From: Yinghuangia seranimata
GTDB lineage: Bacteria > Actinomycetota > Actinomycetes > Streptomycetales > Streptomycetaceae
Assembly (NCBI RefSeq): GCF_029953285.1
Contig: NZ_JASAOI010000059.1
Coordinates: forward strand, 1 to 64,000
Direction: 5' to 3'
DNA: 64,000 nt
Shown here piece after piece: positions 18,862 through 28,457 of the stretch. The notes below the pieces were generated by a model. The model saw only the letters and a list, made by a program, of their open reading frames with translations. It made no database searches and was not told the DNA's origin. A program made the position numbers and the translations under genes. The number at the start of each line of letters is the position of its first letter. Position 1 is the first letter of the stretch.

Positions 18862-21800
18862 ATGTCGGTTCTGGCATCGACGCGCCGCGTCGGCCACAAG
18901 CAACGTGTCCGCAGACGGCGAGGCCGCCACACCGCGGTCGCCACGGCACTGTGTCTGGCGTTGCTGACGCTGGGCGTCGCCCCGCCGGGGCTCGCCGGTG
19001 CGGGCGGGTCGACCACCGGCACGGGTGCCGCCCCATCGGTGAACACCCCCGAGCATCCCGAAGGAACGTCGTTCAATCCCAACCAGATCAAGGACATCAA
19101 GGCCGCCGATCCCGGCAGCGGTGTGAACGTGATCGAGGCGCCGTCGGCGACGAACGCCGGTGACGCGCGGCTGTCGTATCCGCTGGAGCTGCCCAAGGGG
19201 CGGGCCGGTGTGCAGCCGACGCTGGCGCTGGCCTACAACTCCCAAGGTTCGGACGGCCTGCTGGGCCTCGGATGGGACCTCAGCCTCCCCTCGATCACCG
19301 TGGACACCCGGTGGGGGGTGCCGCGGTACGACCCCGCGTCGGAGACCGAGACCTACCTGCTGAACGGCGAGGAGCTGACTCCGGTCGCGAACCGCGGGGC
19401 GCTCCAGCCGCGCACCGCGGAGAAGATCTTCCACACCCGGGTGGAGGGCCGGTTCGACCGGATCGTGCGGCACGGCGACAAGCCCGCGAACTACTGGTGG
19501 GAGGTCACCGACAAGCAGGGCATGCGCATGGTGTTCGGCGGTGCACCGGACACCACGCTGGCCGGCGCCGCGGGCAACACGGCCATGTGGGCGGTGCGCG
19601 AGGTGCGCGACACGCACGACAACCTCATGCGCTACACCTACGCCCGGGTCAACGACGGCGGCACCGCGAACTCGACGGTGCCGGGCACCAATCTCTACCC
19701 GCAGCGCATCACGTACACCGGGCAGGGGAACACCGACGGCCACTACTCGGTGACCTTCATCCGGGACCGGGACCGCCGCGAGGCGCGCCGCGCCGACGTG
19801 CAGATCGACGCCCGGTTCGGCTTCAAGCGGGTGACCGCCGACCTGCTGCGCCGGATCGAGGTCAAACTCGACGACCAGCTGATCCGCGCCTACGAACTCA
19901 ACTACCGCACCGGCGCGTTCACGAAGACGCTCCTTGCGGGGGTGGCGCAGTTCGGCTCGGACAACCGCGTGTTCGACACCCACACGTTCGACTATTACGA
20001 CGACGTCCGCGACGCGCAGGGCAACTACACCGCGTTCGCCCAGGCGGCAGGCTGGACGGTCCCGGACGACGGCCTCGGCGTGAACGTCCGCGACGGCCAA
20101 GCCGGCGCGGTGTCGGCCAACACGTCGGCGAGCGTCGGCGGGCACCTGTACGTCGGCTACAACCCCGTGGCTCCGACCAAGAGCGGGTCGGTCGGCGTCA
20201 AGGTCGGCGTCAACGCCGGGCAGACGGACGGGCTTCTGGCGTTGCAGGACGTGAACGGCGACAACCTGCCGGACAAGGTCTTCCGCAAGGACGGCGAGGT
20301 GTTCTACCGCGCGAACCTGTCGGGGCCGAACGGGCAGCCGAAGTTCTCCGACACCGCGGTCAAGCTGACCGGCCTGCCGGGCATGTCGCGGGAGCGGACG
20401 CTGTCCGGCACCGTCGGCGTCGAGGCCTACCTCGGCGTCAACGGGCAGCTCGACTACGTGTCCACCACGACCACGTCGGACCGATACTTCGCCGACGTCA
20501 ACGCCGACGGCATCGCCGACCTGGTCAACAACGGCGGCGTCCTGTTCGGCCACTTGGACGCGAACGGCAACCCCGTCTACACCGCGAACAGCGCCGACAC
20601 CCCCGTACCGGTCGGGTCCGGCCGCACGAACGGCACCATCGTCGGCGACCAGACCGCCGCGTTCGAACGCGCCGTCGACAACTCGCCGCTGATGGACAGC
20701 GTGCGCCGCTGGGTCGCGCCCTACGACGGCACCGTGCGGATCGAGGGCCGGGCGCGCCTGGTGCAGGACACCAGCCCGCAGCGGGCCGAGTACGCGAAGG
20801 CCGACGGCGTCCGCGTCGCCATCCAGCACGGCGACAGCGAACTGTGGGCGCAGCGCATCGGCCCCGACGACTACATCGAGTTCGCGCCGACCGGGGTGGA
20901 CTCGGTGCAGGTGCACAAGGGCGAGGCGCTCTACTTCCGCGTGCAGTCCATCCTCGACGGCAAGTACGACACCGTCGCGTGGGACCCGAAGATCACCTAC
21001 CTCGGGCTGCCCGCGGGCACCGACGTCAACGGGCTGAGCACCACGGTGTTCGACGCGCAGAGCGACTTCACCCTCGCCGGGCGGCCCTCGCTGGTCAACA
21101 CGCCGCTGGCCGGGACCCTGAAGATCACCGGCGACGTGGCCAAGAGCGCCCCGACGTCGGACGACGTGACGCTGCTGATCACCCAGGAGAAGACCGACTC
21201 CGCGGGCAAGCCCGTCACCACCGAGCTGATGCGCAAGGTCCTGCCGGCCGGGTCGACCGGGACGACGCCGGTCGACCTCACCGTCCAGGTCGGCGCCCGT
21301 GAACGGTTGTCCTGGAAGCTGCTGGTGGACTCGCCGATCGACGCGAACGCGCTGAAGTGGACGCCGAAGGCGTACTACACGCAGGCGTCCGGCGTGGACG
21401 CGGTGGTGGACGCGCAGGGCAACCCGACGATCGTGATCAACCCGCCGTACGAGCTGAGCATGTACCCGGTGGACACGCTGACCGCGCCGCAGGCGTCGTA
21501 CACCGCGACGGCCACCGGCACGCTCCTCGTCGAGCCGGACTTCCGGATGAAGCCGAACTCCGAGACCGCGCGGGTCTTCCTCACCGCCAAGAAGCGCGAC
21601 GGCACGCTGGTCGGCAAGCGGGCGATCGACATCGTGTCGGGCGTGGGGCCGTTGAACACGGCGGTCCGGCTCTCGGTGCCGGTCACGCAAGGCGACGAGC
21701 TGTTCTTCGACCTGAGCACCACGGACGCGAAGATCCCGGGGCTGCTCACCTCGCAGTCGGTGAAGGTGAGTTGGGACGCCGGGGAGACGTTCACACCGGT

Positions 21801-24800
21801 CCCCAGCGCACTGCACGCGGCCGCGGAGGACGGGGCGTTCGCGCAGCCGTACCGCGGCTGGGGCGTGATCGGCTACCAGGCCAACCGCGACCGGGCGACC
21901 CGGCCGATCGCGGAGAACGAGCTGGTGATCGACCAGAGCTACAAGGACGCGCTGCCGCGCGAGCCCGTCCAGGCCGACGTGGCGGGGTTCACCGCCGACC
22001 CGAAGGTCCCCGCGCCGCGGATCGCGGTGTTCGCCCCGCAGCCCGCCCAGGGCCGGTGGGTGGCCTCCGACGACAGTACGTGGGCGGGCCCGGGCACGGC
22101 GGCCAGTTCCCGGATGGGTCCGGACACCGTCGACGTCGTCACCGACGCCGACCTCGCGGGCGCGACCGGCCCCATCCGGCGTGGCCGGACCCAGCAGATC
22201 TCCACGACGCTGACGCTCGGCCCGTTCGGCGGCAGCGGCGCGGCCGGCACCACCGCGGGCGAGGTCGACTTCCTCGACCTCAACGGCGACGGGTACCCGG
22301 ACGTCGTCGGCTCGAAGGAGATCCAGTACTCCGACATGAACGGCGGCCTCGGATCCACCCGGGGCGTCCTCGGCAGCAACGTCCGCGAGTCGGACTCGAC
22401 GTCGGGCGGCGTGTCGCTCAGCGCCGGCAGCCCGACCCGCACCACCACCACTGCGGCCGGCCGCGACGCGCCGACCGGGGAGTCCGGGGCGAACAGCGCG
22501 CGCAACGGCAGCGAGATGCCCTCGCTGGGCATCGGCGGCAACCTCGGCGGCGGCGAGTCCGACACCAAGTTCGACCTGGTCGACATCAACGGCGACGGGC
22601 TGCCCGACAAGGTGTACGCCAACGGCGACGCCGCACTCGGCCTGGGCTACGCCTTCGCCGCCCGCGAACCGTGGGGCGGCGGCCCGGTCAACGACGCCTC
22701 CTCCCGCAGTACGGGCGTCAACCTCGGCTTCAACCTCGACAACTACGGCTTCGCGGGCGGCGCGTCCGCGACGCTGGGTACCTCGTGGACCAAGGGAACC
22801 CTCGCCGACGTCAACGGCGACGGGCTCCTGGACCACGTCTTCACCGACGGCGCCAATCCGCTGAAGGTCGCGATCAACACCGGCGGCGGCTTCACCTCGC
22901 CGGTGCCGTTCCGCGGCTCCTTCAGCGACATCGCCGTCGACAAGAACGCCGACCTGGGCGCGGGCGTGTACTTCACCTTCGGGTTCTGCCTGACCTTCGG
23001 CTGCATCGTCTTCAACCCGGGTGTCGACACGTCCGTCGGCATCGGCCGCTCCGAGGTCGCGCTGCGCGACGTCAACGGCGACGGGCTCGTCGACCACGTC
23101 AAGTCCACCCGCGACAACGAACTCCAGGTCGCGGTGAACAAGACCGGCCGCACCAACCTGCTGCGCTCGGTCAACCGGCCGATGGGCGCCCGCATCGACC
23201 TGGACTACACCCGGGCGGGCAACACCACGGCCATGCCGCAAAGCCGGTGGGTGCTGTCGCGCGTCGCCGTGTTCGACGGCGTCGCCGGCGACGGCGTCGA
23301 CACCCGCCTGACGACCTTCCGCTACGAGCAGGGCCGCTACGACCGGCAGGAGCGCGAGTTCTCCGGCTTCGGCCGGGTCGTCACCGAAGAGCGCGACCCC
23401 AGCGCCGGCGACGCGGTGGTGCGCACGGTGACGCGGGAGTACCGCAACGACGGATACGCGGGCCGCGGCCTGCTCACCCGCACGCTGACCGCGGACGGCG
23501 CCGGGCACCCGTTCACCGAGACGCTCAACACCTACCGCCTGCTCGACATCGCGACCGGCGGCGACGCCGACCCGCGCAGCACGACGGCGACCGTCTTCCC
23601 GCAGCTGACCCGGGTCGAGGACAAGCAGTACGAGGGCCAGGCCGCCGCGGGCGCGTCCACGTACACCGACTACTCCTACGACAGTTACGGCAACGTCGTC
23701 CGCACCTTTGCCGCGGCCGGCGAAGGCACCGCGGACGATCTGGAAAGCACCTACGAGTACAGCGGCGCCGACCCCGCGTGCCGGGACCGCAACATCGTGG
23801 GGACGGCCACCGTGCTGCGGCAAAAGGCCGCCGCGACCGGCGTCCTCCTGCGGCACCACGAGTCCTCGGTCGACTGCGCGACCGGCGAGGTGCGCCAGGT
23901 CCGCGAGTACGTCGACGACGGCACCGCGGCGGTCTCCGACATGGTGTTCCAGCCGGACGGCAACCTGAAGTCGGTCACCGGCCCGCCGAACGCCGCCGGG
24001 CAGCGGTACAAGCTCGAATACGGCTACGACACCGTCGTCGGGGTCCAGATCCAGTCCATCGTGGACAGCTTCGGGTACCGGTCGACGGCGGCGTACAACC
24101 TCAAGTTCGGCGTGCCGGAGCGCACCACCGACCAGAACAACCAGTCCGTGCAGATGGCGTACGACACCGTCGGCCGGCTGAGCACGGTGACGGGCCCCTA
24201 CGAGATCGGCAGCTTCCGGGCCACCATCGAGTTCGAGTACCACCCCGAAGCCGCGGTCCCGTACGCAACGACCAAGAACATCGACCGCAACGCCGTCGGC
24301 CTGCGCAGCGACACCATCGACACGGTCACCTTCACCGACGGACTCAAGCGCGTCCTGCAGACCAAGAAGGACGCCACGGTGCCGTCGACGCCCGGCGGGT
24401 TGGCCTCGCAGGTGATGACGATTTCCGGGCGCCTCACGTTCGACGCCCTGGGACGCACCGTCGCGCGGTACTACCCGACGACCAAGGCCAAGTACTCCGG
24501 CGACACCGACTTCACGCCCGACTACGACACGGTGGCGCCGACGCGTCAGACATACGACGTGCTGGACCGGCCGCTGAAGGCCGTGCAGCCGGACGGCGTG
24601 ACGTCCACCATCGCGTACGGGTTCGGCCCGGACCGGGCAGGCGTGACCCGCTCAGAGAAGACCGCCACCGACGGCAACGGCAAGCAGGCGCGCACCTACA
24701 CCGACGTCCGCGGCCTCACCACAGCCGTGCGCGAGACCAACGGATCGGCGGTGATCTGGACCGACTACGCCTACGACCCGATGAAGCAGGTCACCGCCGT

Positions 24801-27147
24801 CACCGACGACAAGGGCAACGTCACCCGCACCGCATACGACGGCGCCGGCCGCCGCACGGTGCTCGACAGCCCCGACGCCGGCCGCACCGAAACCCGGTAC
24901 GACCTGGCCGGGAACCCCGTCGCGAAGACCACCGCGAACCTGCGGGCGGCGGACACGAGCATCGAGTACGACTACGACTACTCGCGGCTGAAGGCCGTCC
25001 GCTACCCGACGTTCCCGGCCAACAACGTCACCTACGCCTACGGCGCACCCGGAGCGCCGGACAACGCGGCGTCGCGCATCACCGAGATCCACGACGCGGC
25101 GGGCACGGTCACCCGCGGCTACGGGCCGCTGGGCGAGACCGCCAAGGAGACCCGCACGATCACCGCGACCGGCGGCGCCACGCGCACCTTCACCACCCTG
25201 TGGCGCTACGACGCGTTCAACCGCGTGCTCCAGCAGACCTACCCCGACGGCGAAGTGCTCACCTACGAGTACGACACGGGCGGCCTGGTCACCAAGGCGA
25301 CCGGGATGAAGGGCTACACCCAGTACGGCTACCTGGACCGCATCGACTACGACAAGTTCGGCCAGAAGATCTACCAGCAGACCGGCGACGGGGTGCGCAC
25401 CACCTACACCTACGGCGCCGAGGACCGCCGCCTGGCCACGCTGAAGTCGGCGGCGGCGTCGGGCACGCGCACGTTCCAGAACCTCGCCTACACCTACGAC
25501 AACGTCGGCAACGTCACCGCGCTGACCAACGACGTCCCGCAGGGCGGGACCATCGGCGGGCCGAGCACCCAGACCTTCGGCTACGACGACCAGTACCAGC
25601 TGACCTCGGCGTCCGGCCGGTACACCGACAAGAACAACCATGCCAACACCTACACGCTGAGCCTCGGCTACGACTCGATCCACAACACCACGACCAAGAC
25701 CCAGCACCACGAAATCGCCGGCGGCACCGCGGCGTTCCCGGCCGGCGCCGGTTCACCCGGCCCGATCGAACCGGTCGACGACGCGTCGAACGCGGCCGAC
25801 GTCCAGGACAAGACCACGTACGACTACGCCTACACCTACGCGGGCGGCAAACCGCACGCACCCAGCGCCGTCGGCCCGATCACGCAGGCCTACGACGCGA
25901 ACGGCAACCTCACCGACACCGTCAACACCGCGGCGGGCGGCAAGCGCCGGCAGTACGTGTGGGACGAGGAGAACCGCCTCGTCTGCACCCAGGACACCGC
26001 CGCCGCCACCGTCACCCAGAACCCGGCGGGCTGCACGGGCGCCGCCTCGCGCTACACCTACGACGACAAGGGCAACCGCGTCGTCAAGAACGGCGACGGG
26101 GTTTCCCTCTACCCGAACAGCACCTACAGCGAGCGCGACGGAGTCGGCTACAAGCACGTCTTCGTCGGCGACACCCGGCTGGTCACCAAGACCGTCGCGG
26201 CGTCCGGGACCGAGAACACCCAGTCCTTCTTCCACCAGGACCACCTCGGCTCGTCCGGCTATGTGACGGACAAGCAGGGGAACGTGGTCGAACACTTCGA
26301 GTACTTCCCGTACGGCGAGACGTGGGTGGAGGAACGCGCCGGGACGACCGACACGTCGTACCGCTTCACGGGGAAGGAACTCGACTCCGAAACCGGCCTC
26401 TATTACCACGGCGCCCGCTACTACAACCCGCGAACGCAGCTGTGGGCGGGGGCGGATCCGGCGCTGCCGCAGTACTTCGGCTCCGACCTGGCCGGGGGGA
26501 TAGGGAATCCGGTCAACCTGGCGGCGTATACGTATACGCGGAACAACCCGCTGCGGTATACGGATCCAGACGGGCGGGCGCCCACGGACCACACAACGCT
26601 TGCCATTCTCGATTACATGGCGCGCCAGATGCGCCAAAACAGCTACGATCCGCGAGTCAGGGAGATCCGTGGCCTCTTGGCTACCAGCCCGATGGAATCC
26701 CTCCTTCCGCCCAAGGTGGCATGGGACGACCAAAAGGCGCTGCGCATGTGGTACAACCTCGTCCATACCGGCGCGGAATGGGACCACAAGGACTGGATTC
26801 TCCACTTGACCGGGGGCGAATGGTGGACCCCCATCCCCGGCTTTTCGGTCAGCGGCGTTTCGTTCGACATCCGATTCGATGCTTGGTCGAACATCCACTA
26901 CGGGTTCGTCGGCCGGGTGGCGGGGATCTCGGCCGAGCTGCTGAGGGACGCCGCAGACGCGGCGGACATCAAAGAGCACGGGCACGTTGACCCCACGGAC
27001 GAAGCCGCCGTGCAGTTCGGCATCGACCTCTTCGACAAGTTGCATTACCGACCCGAGGAAATCAGCCGCGAAACCCTGCTGTTCGAGATCGAGTGCGCGT
27101 GGAAGAGGCTGTACGACGCCCAGGTGATCAGACCGCACACAACCTGA
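18862..27147 (+). CDS. secreted SpvB/VCBS/RHS-repeat polymorphic toxin
   Basis: 2761 residues from ATG 18862 (AAGGGGGAAG upstream). Residues 1-46 are a signal peptide with an Arg-rich start and a hydrophobic core. Residues about 95-350 match the SpvB/Tc-toxin N-terminal fold (PLELPKGRAGVQPTLALAYN, LGLGWDLSLPSI). FG-GAP/VCBS-type blocks of the DVNGDGLPD kind recur near residues 461, 543, 1137, 1240, 1315 and 1403. YD/RHS repeats fill about 1600-2450, and the RHS-associated core (HLGSSGYVTDKQGNVVEHF, then YRFTGKELDSETGLYYHGAR) ends with DPDGR near 2570. The last about 187 residues are a separate tip. RHS shells enclose and deliver such tips in contact-dependent antagonism. The gene stands alone and ends before a strong terminator. 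Confidence 0.93.
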   Translation: MSVLASTRRVGHKQRVRRRRGRHTAVATALCLALLTLGVAPPGLAGAGGSTTGTGAAPSVNTPEHPEGTSFNPNQIKDIKAADPGSGVNVIEAPSATNAGDARLSYPLELPKGRAGVQPTLALAYNSQGSDGLLGLGWDLSLPSITVDTRWGVPRYDPASETETYLLNGEELTPVANRGALQPRTAEKIFHTRVEGRFDRIVRHGDKPANYWWEVTDKQGMRMVFGGAPDTTLAGAAGNTAMWAVREVRDTHDNLMRYTYARVNDGGTANSTVPGTNLYPQRITYTGQGNTDGHYSVTFIRDRDRREARRADVQIDARFGFKRVTADLLRRIEVKLDDQLIRAYELNYRTGAFTKTLLAGVAQFGSDNRVFDTHTFDYYDDVRDAQGNYTAFAQAAGWTVPDDGLGVNVRDGQAGAVSANTSASVGGHLYVGYNPVAPTKSGSVGVKVGVNAGQTDGLLALQDVNGDNLPDKVFRKDGEVFYRANLSGPNGQPKFSDTAVKLTGLPGMSRERTLSGTVGVEAYLGVNGQLDYVSTTTTSDRYFADVNADGIADLVNNGGVLFGHLDANGNPVYTANSADTPVPVGSGRTNGTIVGDQTAAFERAVDNSPLMDSVRRWVAPYDGTVRIEGRARLVQDTSPQRAEYAKADGVRVAIQHGDSELWAQRIGPDDYIEFAPTGVDSVQVHKGEALYFRVQSILDGKYDTVAWDPKITYLGLPAGTDVNGLSTTVFDAQSDFTLAGRPSLVNTPLAGTLKITGDVAKSAPTSDDVTLLITQEKTDSAGKPVTTELMRKVLPAGSTGTTPVDLTVQVGARERLSWKLLVDSPIDANALKWTPKAYYTQASGVDAVVDAQGNPTIVINPPYELSMYPVDTLTAPQASYTATATGTLLVEPDFRMKPNSETARVFLTAKKRDGTLVGKRAIDIVSGVGPLNTAVRLSVPVTQGDELFFDLSTTDAKIPGLLTSQSVKVSWDAGETFTPVPSALHAAAEDGAFAQPYRGWGVIGYQANRDRATRPIAENELVIDQSYKDALPREPVQADVAGFTADPKVPAPRIAVFAPQPAQGRWVASDDSTWAGPGTAASSRMGPDTVDVVTDADLAGATGPIRRGRTQQISTTLTLGPFGGSGAAGTTAGEVDFLDLNGDGYPDVVGSKEIQYSDMNGGLGSTRGVLGSNVRESDSTSGGVSLSAGSPTRTTTTAAGRDAPTGESGANSARNGSEMPSLGIGGNLGGGESDTKFDLVDINGDGLPDKVYANGDAALGLGYAFAAREPWGGGPVNDASSRSTGVNLGFNLDNYGFAGGASATLGTSWTKGTLADVNGDGLLDHVFTDGANPLKVAINTGGGFTSPVPFRGSFSDIAVDKNADLGAGVYFTFGFCLTFGCIVFNPGVDTSVGIGRSEVALRDVNGDGLVDHVKSTRDNELQVAVNKTGRTNLLRSVNRPMGARIDLDYTRAGNTTAMPQSRWVLSRVAVFDGVAGDGVDTRLTTFRYEQGRYDRQEREFSGFGRVVTEERDPSAGDAVVRTVTREYRNDGYAGRGLLTRTLTADGAGHPFTETLNTYRLLDIATGGDADPRSTTATVFPQLTRVEDKQYEGQAAAGASTYTDYSYDSYGNVVRTFAAAGEGTADDLESTYEYSGADPACRDRNIVGTATVLRQKAAATGVLLRHHESSVDCATGEVRQVREYVDDGTAAVSDMVFQPDGNLKSVTGPPNAAGQRYKLEYGYDTVVGVQIQSIVDSFGYRSTAAYNLKFGVPERTTDQNNQSVQMAYDTVGRLSTVTGPYEIGSFRATIEFEYHPEAAVPYATTKNIDRNAVGLRSDTIDTVTFTDGLKRVLQTKKDATVPSTPGGLASQVMTISGRLTFDALGRTVARYYPTTKAKYSGDTDFTPDYDTVAPTRQTYDVLDRPLKAVQPDGVTSTIAYGFGPDRAGVTRSEKTATDGNGKQARTYTDVRGLTTAVRETNGSAVIWTDYAYDPMKQVTAVTDDKGNVTRTAYDGAGRRTVLDSPDAGRTETRYDLAGNPVAKTTANLRAADTSIEYDYDYSRLKAVRYPTFPANNVTYAYGAPGAPDNAASRITEIHDAAGTVTRGYGPLGETAKETRTITATGGATRTFTTLWRYDAFNRVLQQTYPDGEVLTYEYDTGGLVTKATGMKGYTQYGYLDRIDYDKFGQKIYQQTGDGVRTTYTYGAEDRRLATLKSAAASGTRTFQNLAYTYDNVGNVTALTNDVPQGGTIGGPSTQTFGYDDQYQLTSASGRYTDKNNHANTYTLSLGYDSIHNTTTKTQHHEIAGGTAAFPAGAGSPGPIEPVDDASNAADVQDKTTYDYAYTYAGGKPHAPSAVGPITQAYDANGNLTDTVNTAAGGKRRQYVWDEENRLVCTQDTAAATVTQNPAGCTGAASRYTYDDKGNRVVKNGDGVSLYPNSTYSERDGVGYKHVFVGDTRLVTKTVAASGTENTQSFFHQDHLGSSGYVTDKQGNVVEHFEYFPYGETWVEERAGTTDTSYRFTGKELDSETGLYYHGARYYNPRTQLWAGADPALPQYFGSDLAGGIGNPVNLAAYTYTRNNPLRYTDPDGRAPTDHTTLAILDYMARQMRQNSYDPRVREIRGLLATSPMESLLPPKVAWDDQKALRMWYNLVHTGAEWDHKDWILHLTGGEWWTPIPGFSVSGVSFDIRFDAWSNIHYGFVGRVAGISAELLRDAADAADIKEHGHVDPTDEAAVQFGIDLFDKLHYRPEEISRETLLFEIECAWKRLYDAQVIRPHTT
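26496..27144 (+). other. variable C-terminal toxin tip of the RHS protein (Ntox44-like)
   Basis: After the DPDGR boundary the protein carries GAEWDHKDWILHL, DAWSNIHYGFVGRVAGIS and a Gly-Ile-Asp-Leu-(Phe)-Asp-Lys block (FGIDLFDKL), which I recognise from polymorphic toxin type 44 (predicted nuclease) tips. The two lines counted at 26581-26700 are about 58% GC, against about 73% in a core line at 25921-25980. Codons such as TAT and ATA, avoided in the core, begin at about 26496, so the foreign segment appears to start just inside the conserved core end. The tip assignment is from memory of family motifs. Confidence 0.65.
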
Positions 27148-27194
27148 CGAACAGGGGCGGGGCCAGGCCGGATCGGCCCGCGCAGACGAGGTGA

Positions 27195-27227
27195 GCGAGA
27201 GGGTGCCGGGTGACGGCGCCCTCTCGC
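27195..27227. terminator. strong hairpin terminator after the RHS gene
   Basis: GCGAGAGGGTGCCG, loop GGTGA, CGGCGCCCTCTCGC: a 14-bp stem with a single G-T pair, 48 bp after the RHS stop. It has no T-run, as is common in high-GC actinobacteria. Confidence 0.75.
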
Positions 27228-27357
27228 CCGCCGGCACGGCGAGCACGGCTGCCAGATAGATGGTGGAGCGGGCCTACGAACCTTCGGAGCGCAGCAGTGC
27301 GGCGAGCACCCCTGCGCCCTCGCGCATCCCGCGACCGACTGCCGCCGGGGGAGGCCG

Positions 27358-28335
27358 TCAGTTGGTGGCGAGAAGGTGCTCCAGCCAGTTGCGGCAGGCC
27401 GCGACGGCGGCCTTGCTGATCCGTGCCTCGGGGGCTTTCCGGTCGAAACCGTGGATTCCGCCGGGCCACACGTGCAGCTCGGCTTCGCCGCCGGCCTGCC
27501 AGATCCGGTCGGCGTATGCGAGGACCTCGTCGCGCAGGCACTCGGCGGAGCCGACGTCGAGGAACGCGGGCGGCAGGCCGGACAGGTCGGTGGCGCGGGC
27601 GGGCGCGGCGTACTGCGGCACGTCCGCTCCGCCCCGGGCGTCGCCGAGCAGCGTGCTCCAGGCGAATTCGTTGCGGCTGCGGTCGTAGAGTTCGACGTCG
27701 TCCATCTGCAGGGCCGAGGCGCTGTCGTTGCGGTCGTCGAGCACTGGGGCAAGCAGCAGCTGGCCGAGCAGGCGGGGACCGCCCTTGTCGCGCACGGTCA
27801 GAGCGAGCGCGGCGCCGAGGCCGCCGCCGGCGCTGAAGCCCGTGACGACGATGCGCTCCCGGTCGATGCCGAGCTCGTCCGCGTGGTCGGCGACCCACAG
27901 CAGACCGGCGTAGGCGTCGTCGATCTGGGCGGGGTAGGGGTGCTCGGGCGCGAGCCGGTAGCCGACCGAGACCAGCGTGGCCCCGAGCCGCTCGGCCGTC
28001 TCGAGGATCTGGTCGAGCCCGGTGCGGTGATCGCCACCGTAGAAGCCGCCGCCGTGGATGGAGTAGAGCGCCGGCCGCGATGCGGGCGCGCCGGAGGGCG
28101 TACACACCAGCAGCGGGATCTCGGGGGCGCCGTCCAGGCCGGGCACCGAGGGCTGGGAGACGGTGAAGCGCCCGCCGCGGCTGAGGTCCTCGAGCGCCGC
28201 CACTTCGGCGTCGATCTCCGCGCGGATCACCGAGAGCTTCTCTATGCTCATCGGCGCCGAGTCCGGTTCCGCCGCCAGGTAGGCGTCATAGGCGACCCGA
28301 AGTTCGGCGTCGAGGGGCACGGGAACGGCGGGCAC
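27358..28335 (-). CDS. alpha/beta hydrolase, HSL-type lipase/esterase
   Basis: About 325-residue esterase of the hormone-sensitive-lipase family with an intact catalytic set. It has the oxyanion motif HGGGFYGG, nucleophile GFSAGG, acidic residue in VGSAECLRDE and His in GGIHGFD. It acts in the cytoplasm on small acyl esters; substrate unknown. The GTG at 28335 has AGGGAAG just upstream; a GTG eight codons earlier (28359) is the alternative. It converges with the RHS gene. Unlike the HSL-type protein at 1041-2027, this one keeps the normal Ser, which makes it a useful comparison. Confidence 0.92.
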   Translation of the reverse strand: MPAVPVPLDAELRVAYDAYLAAEPDSAPMSIEKLSVIRAEIDAEVAALEDLSRGGRFTVSQPSVPGLDGAPEIPLLVCTPSGAPASRPALYSIHGGGFYGGDHRTGLDQILETAERLGATLVSVGYRLAPEHPYPAQIDDAYAGLLWVADHADELGIDRERIVVTGFSAGGGLGAALALTVRDKGGPRLLGQLLLAPVLDDRNDSASALQMDDVELYDRSRNEFAWSTLLGDARGGADVPQYAAPARATDLSGLPPAFLDVGSAECLRDEVLAYADRIWQAGGEAELHVWPGGIHGFDRKAPEARISKAAVAACRNWLEHLLATN

Positions 28336-28457
28336 GGTCTTCCCTGGTTCAAGATCCACGCGCGCACGCTAGTGCCCCTGCTCCTTTCGCACCATTTGAT
28401 TTTCGATGCCTCGCCGATCGCGCAGCAGGGCCGGGCGGATCGGCGGCGCAGGTCCGG

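Noticed and set aside
18841..24243. 1800-codon open frame antisense to the RHS gene
   Set aside because: Val/Gly/Arg-rich, no domains, explained by the third-position GC bias of the sense gene.
21357..26990. 1877-codon open frame in another + frame of the RHS gene
   Set aside because: Arg/Gly/Pro-rich shadow; the codon bias and RHS motifs are in the other frame.
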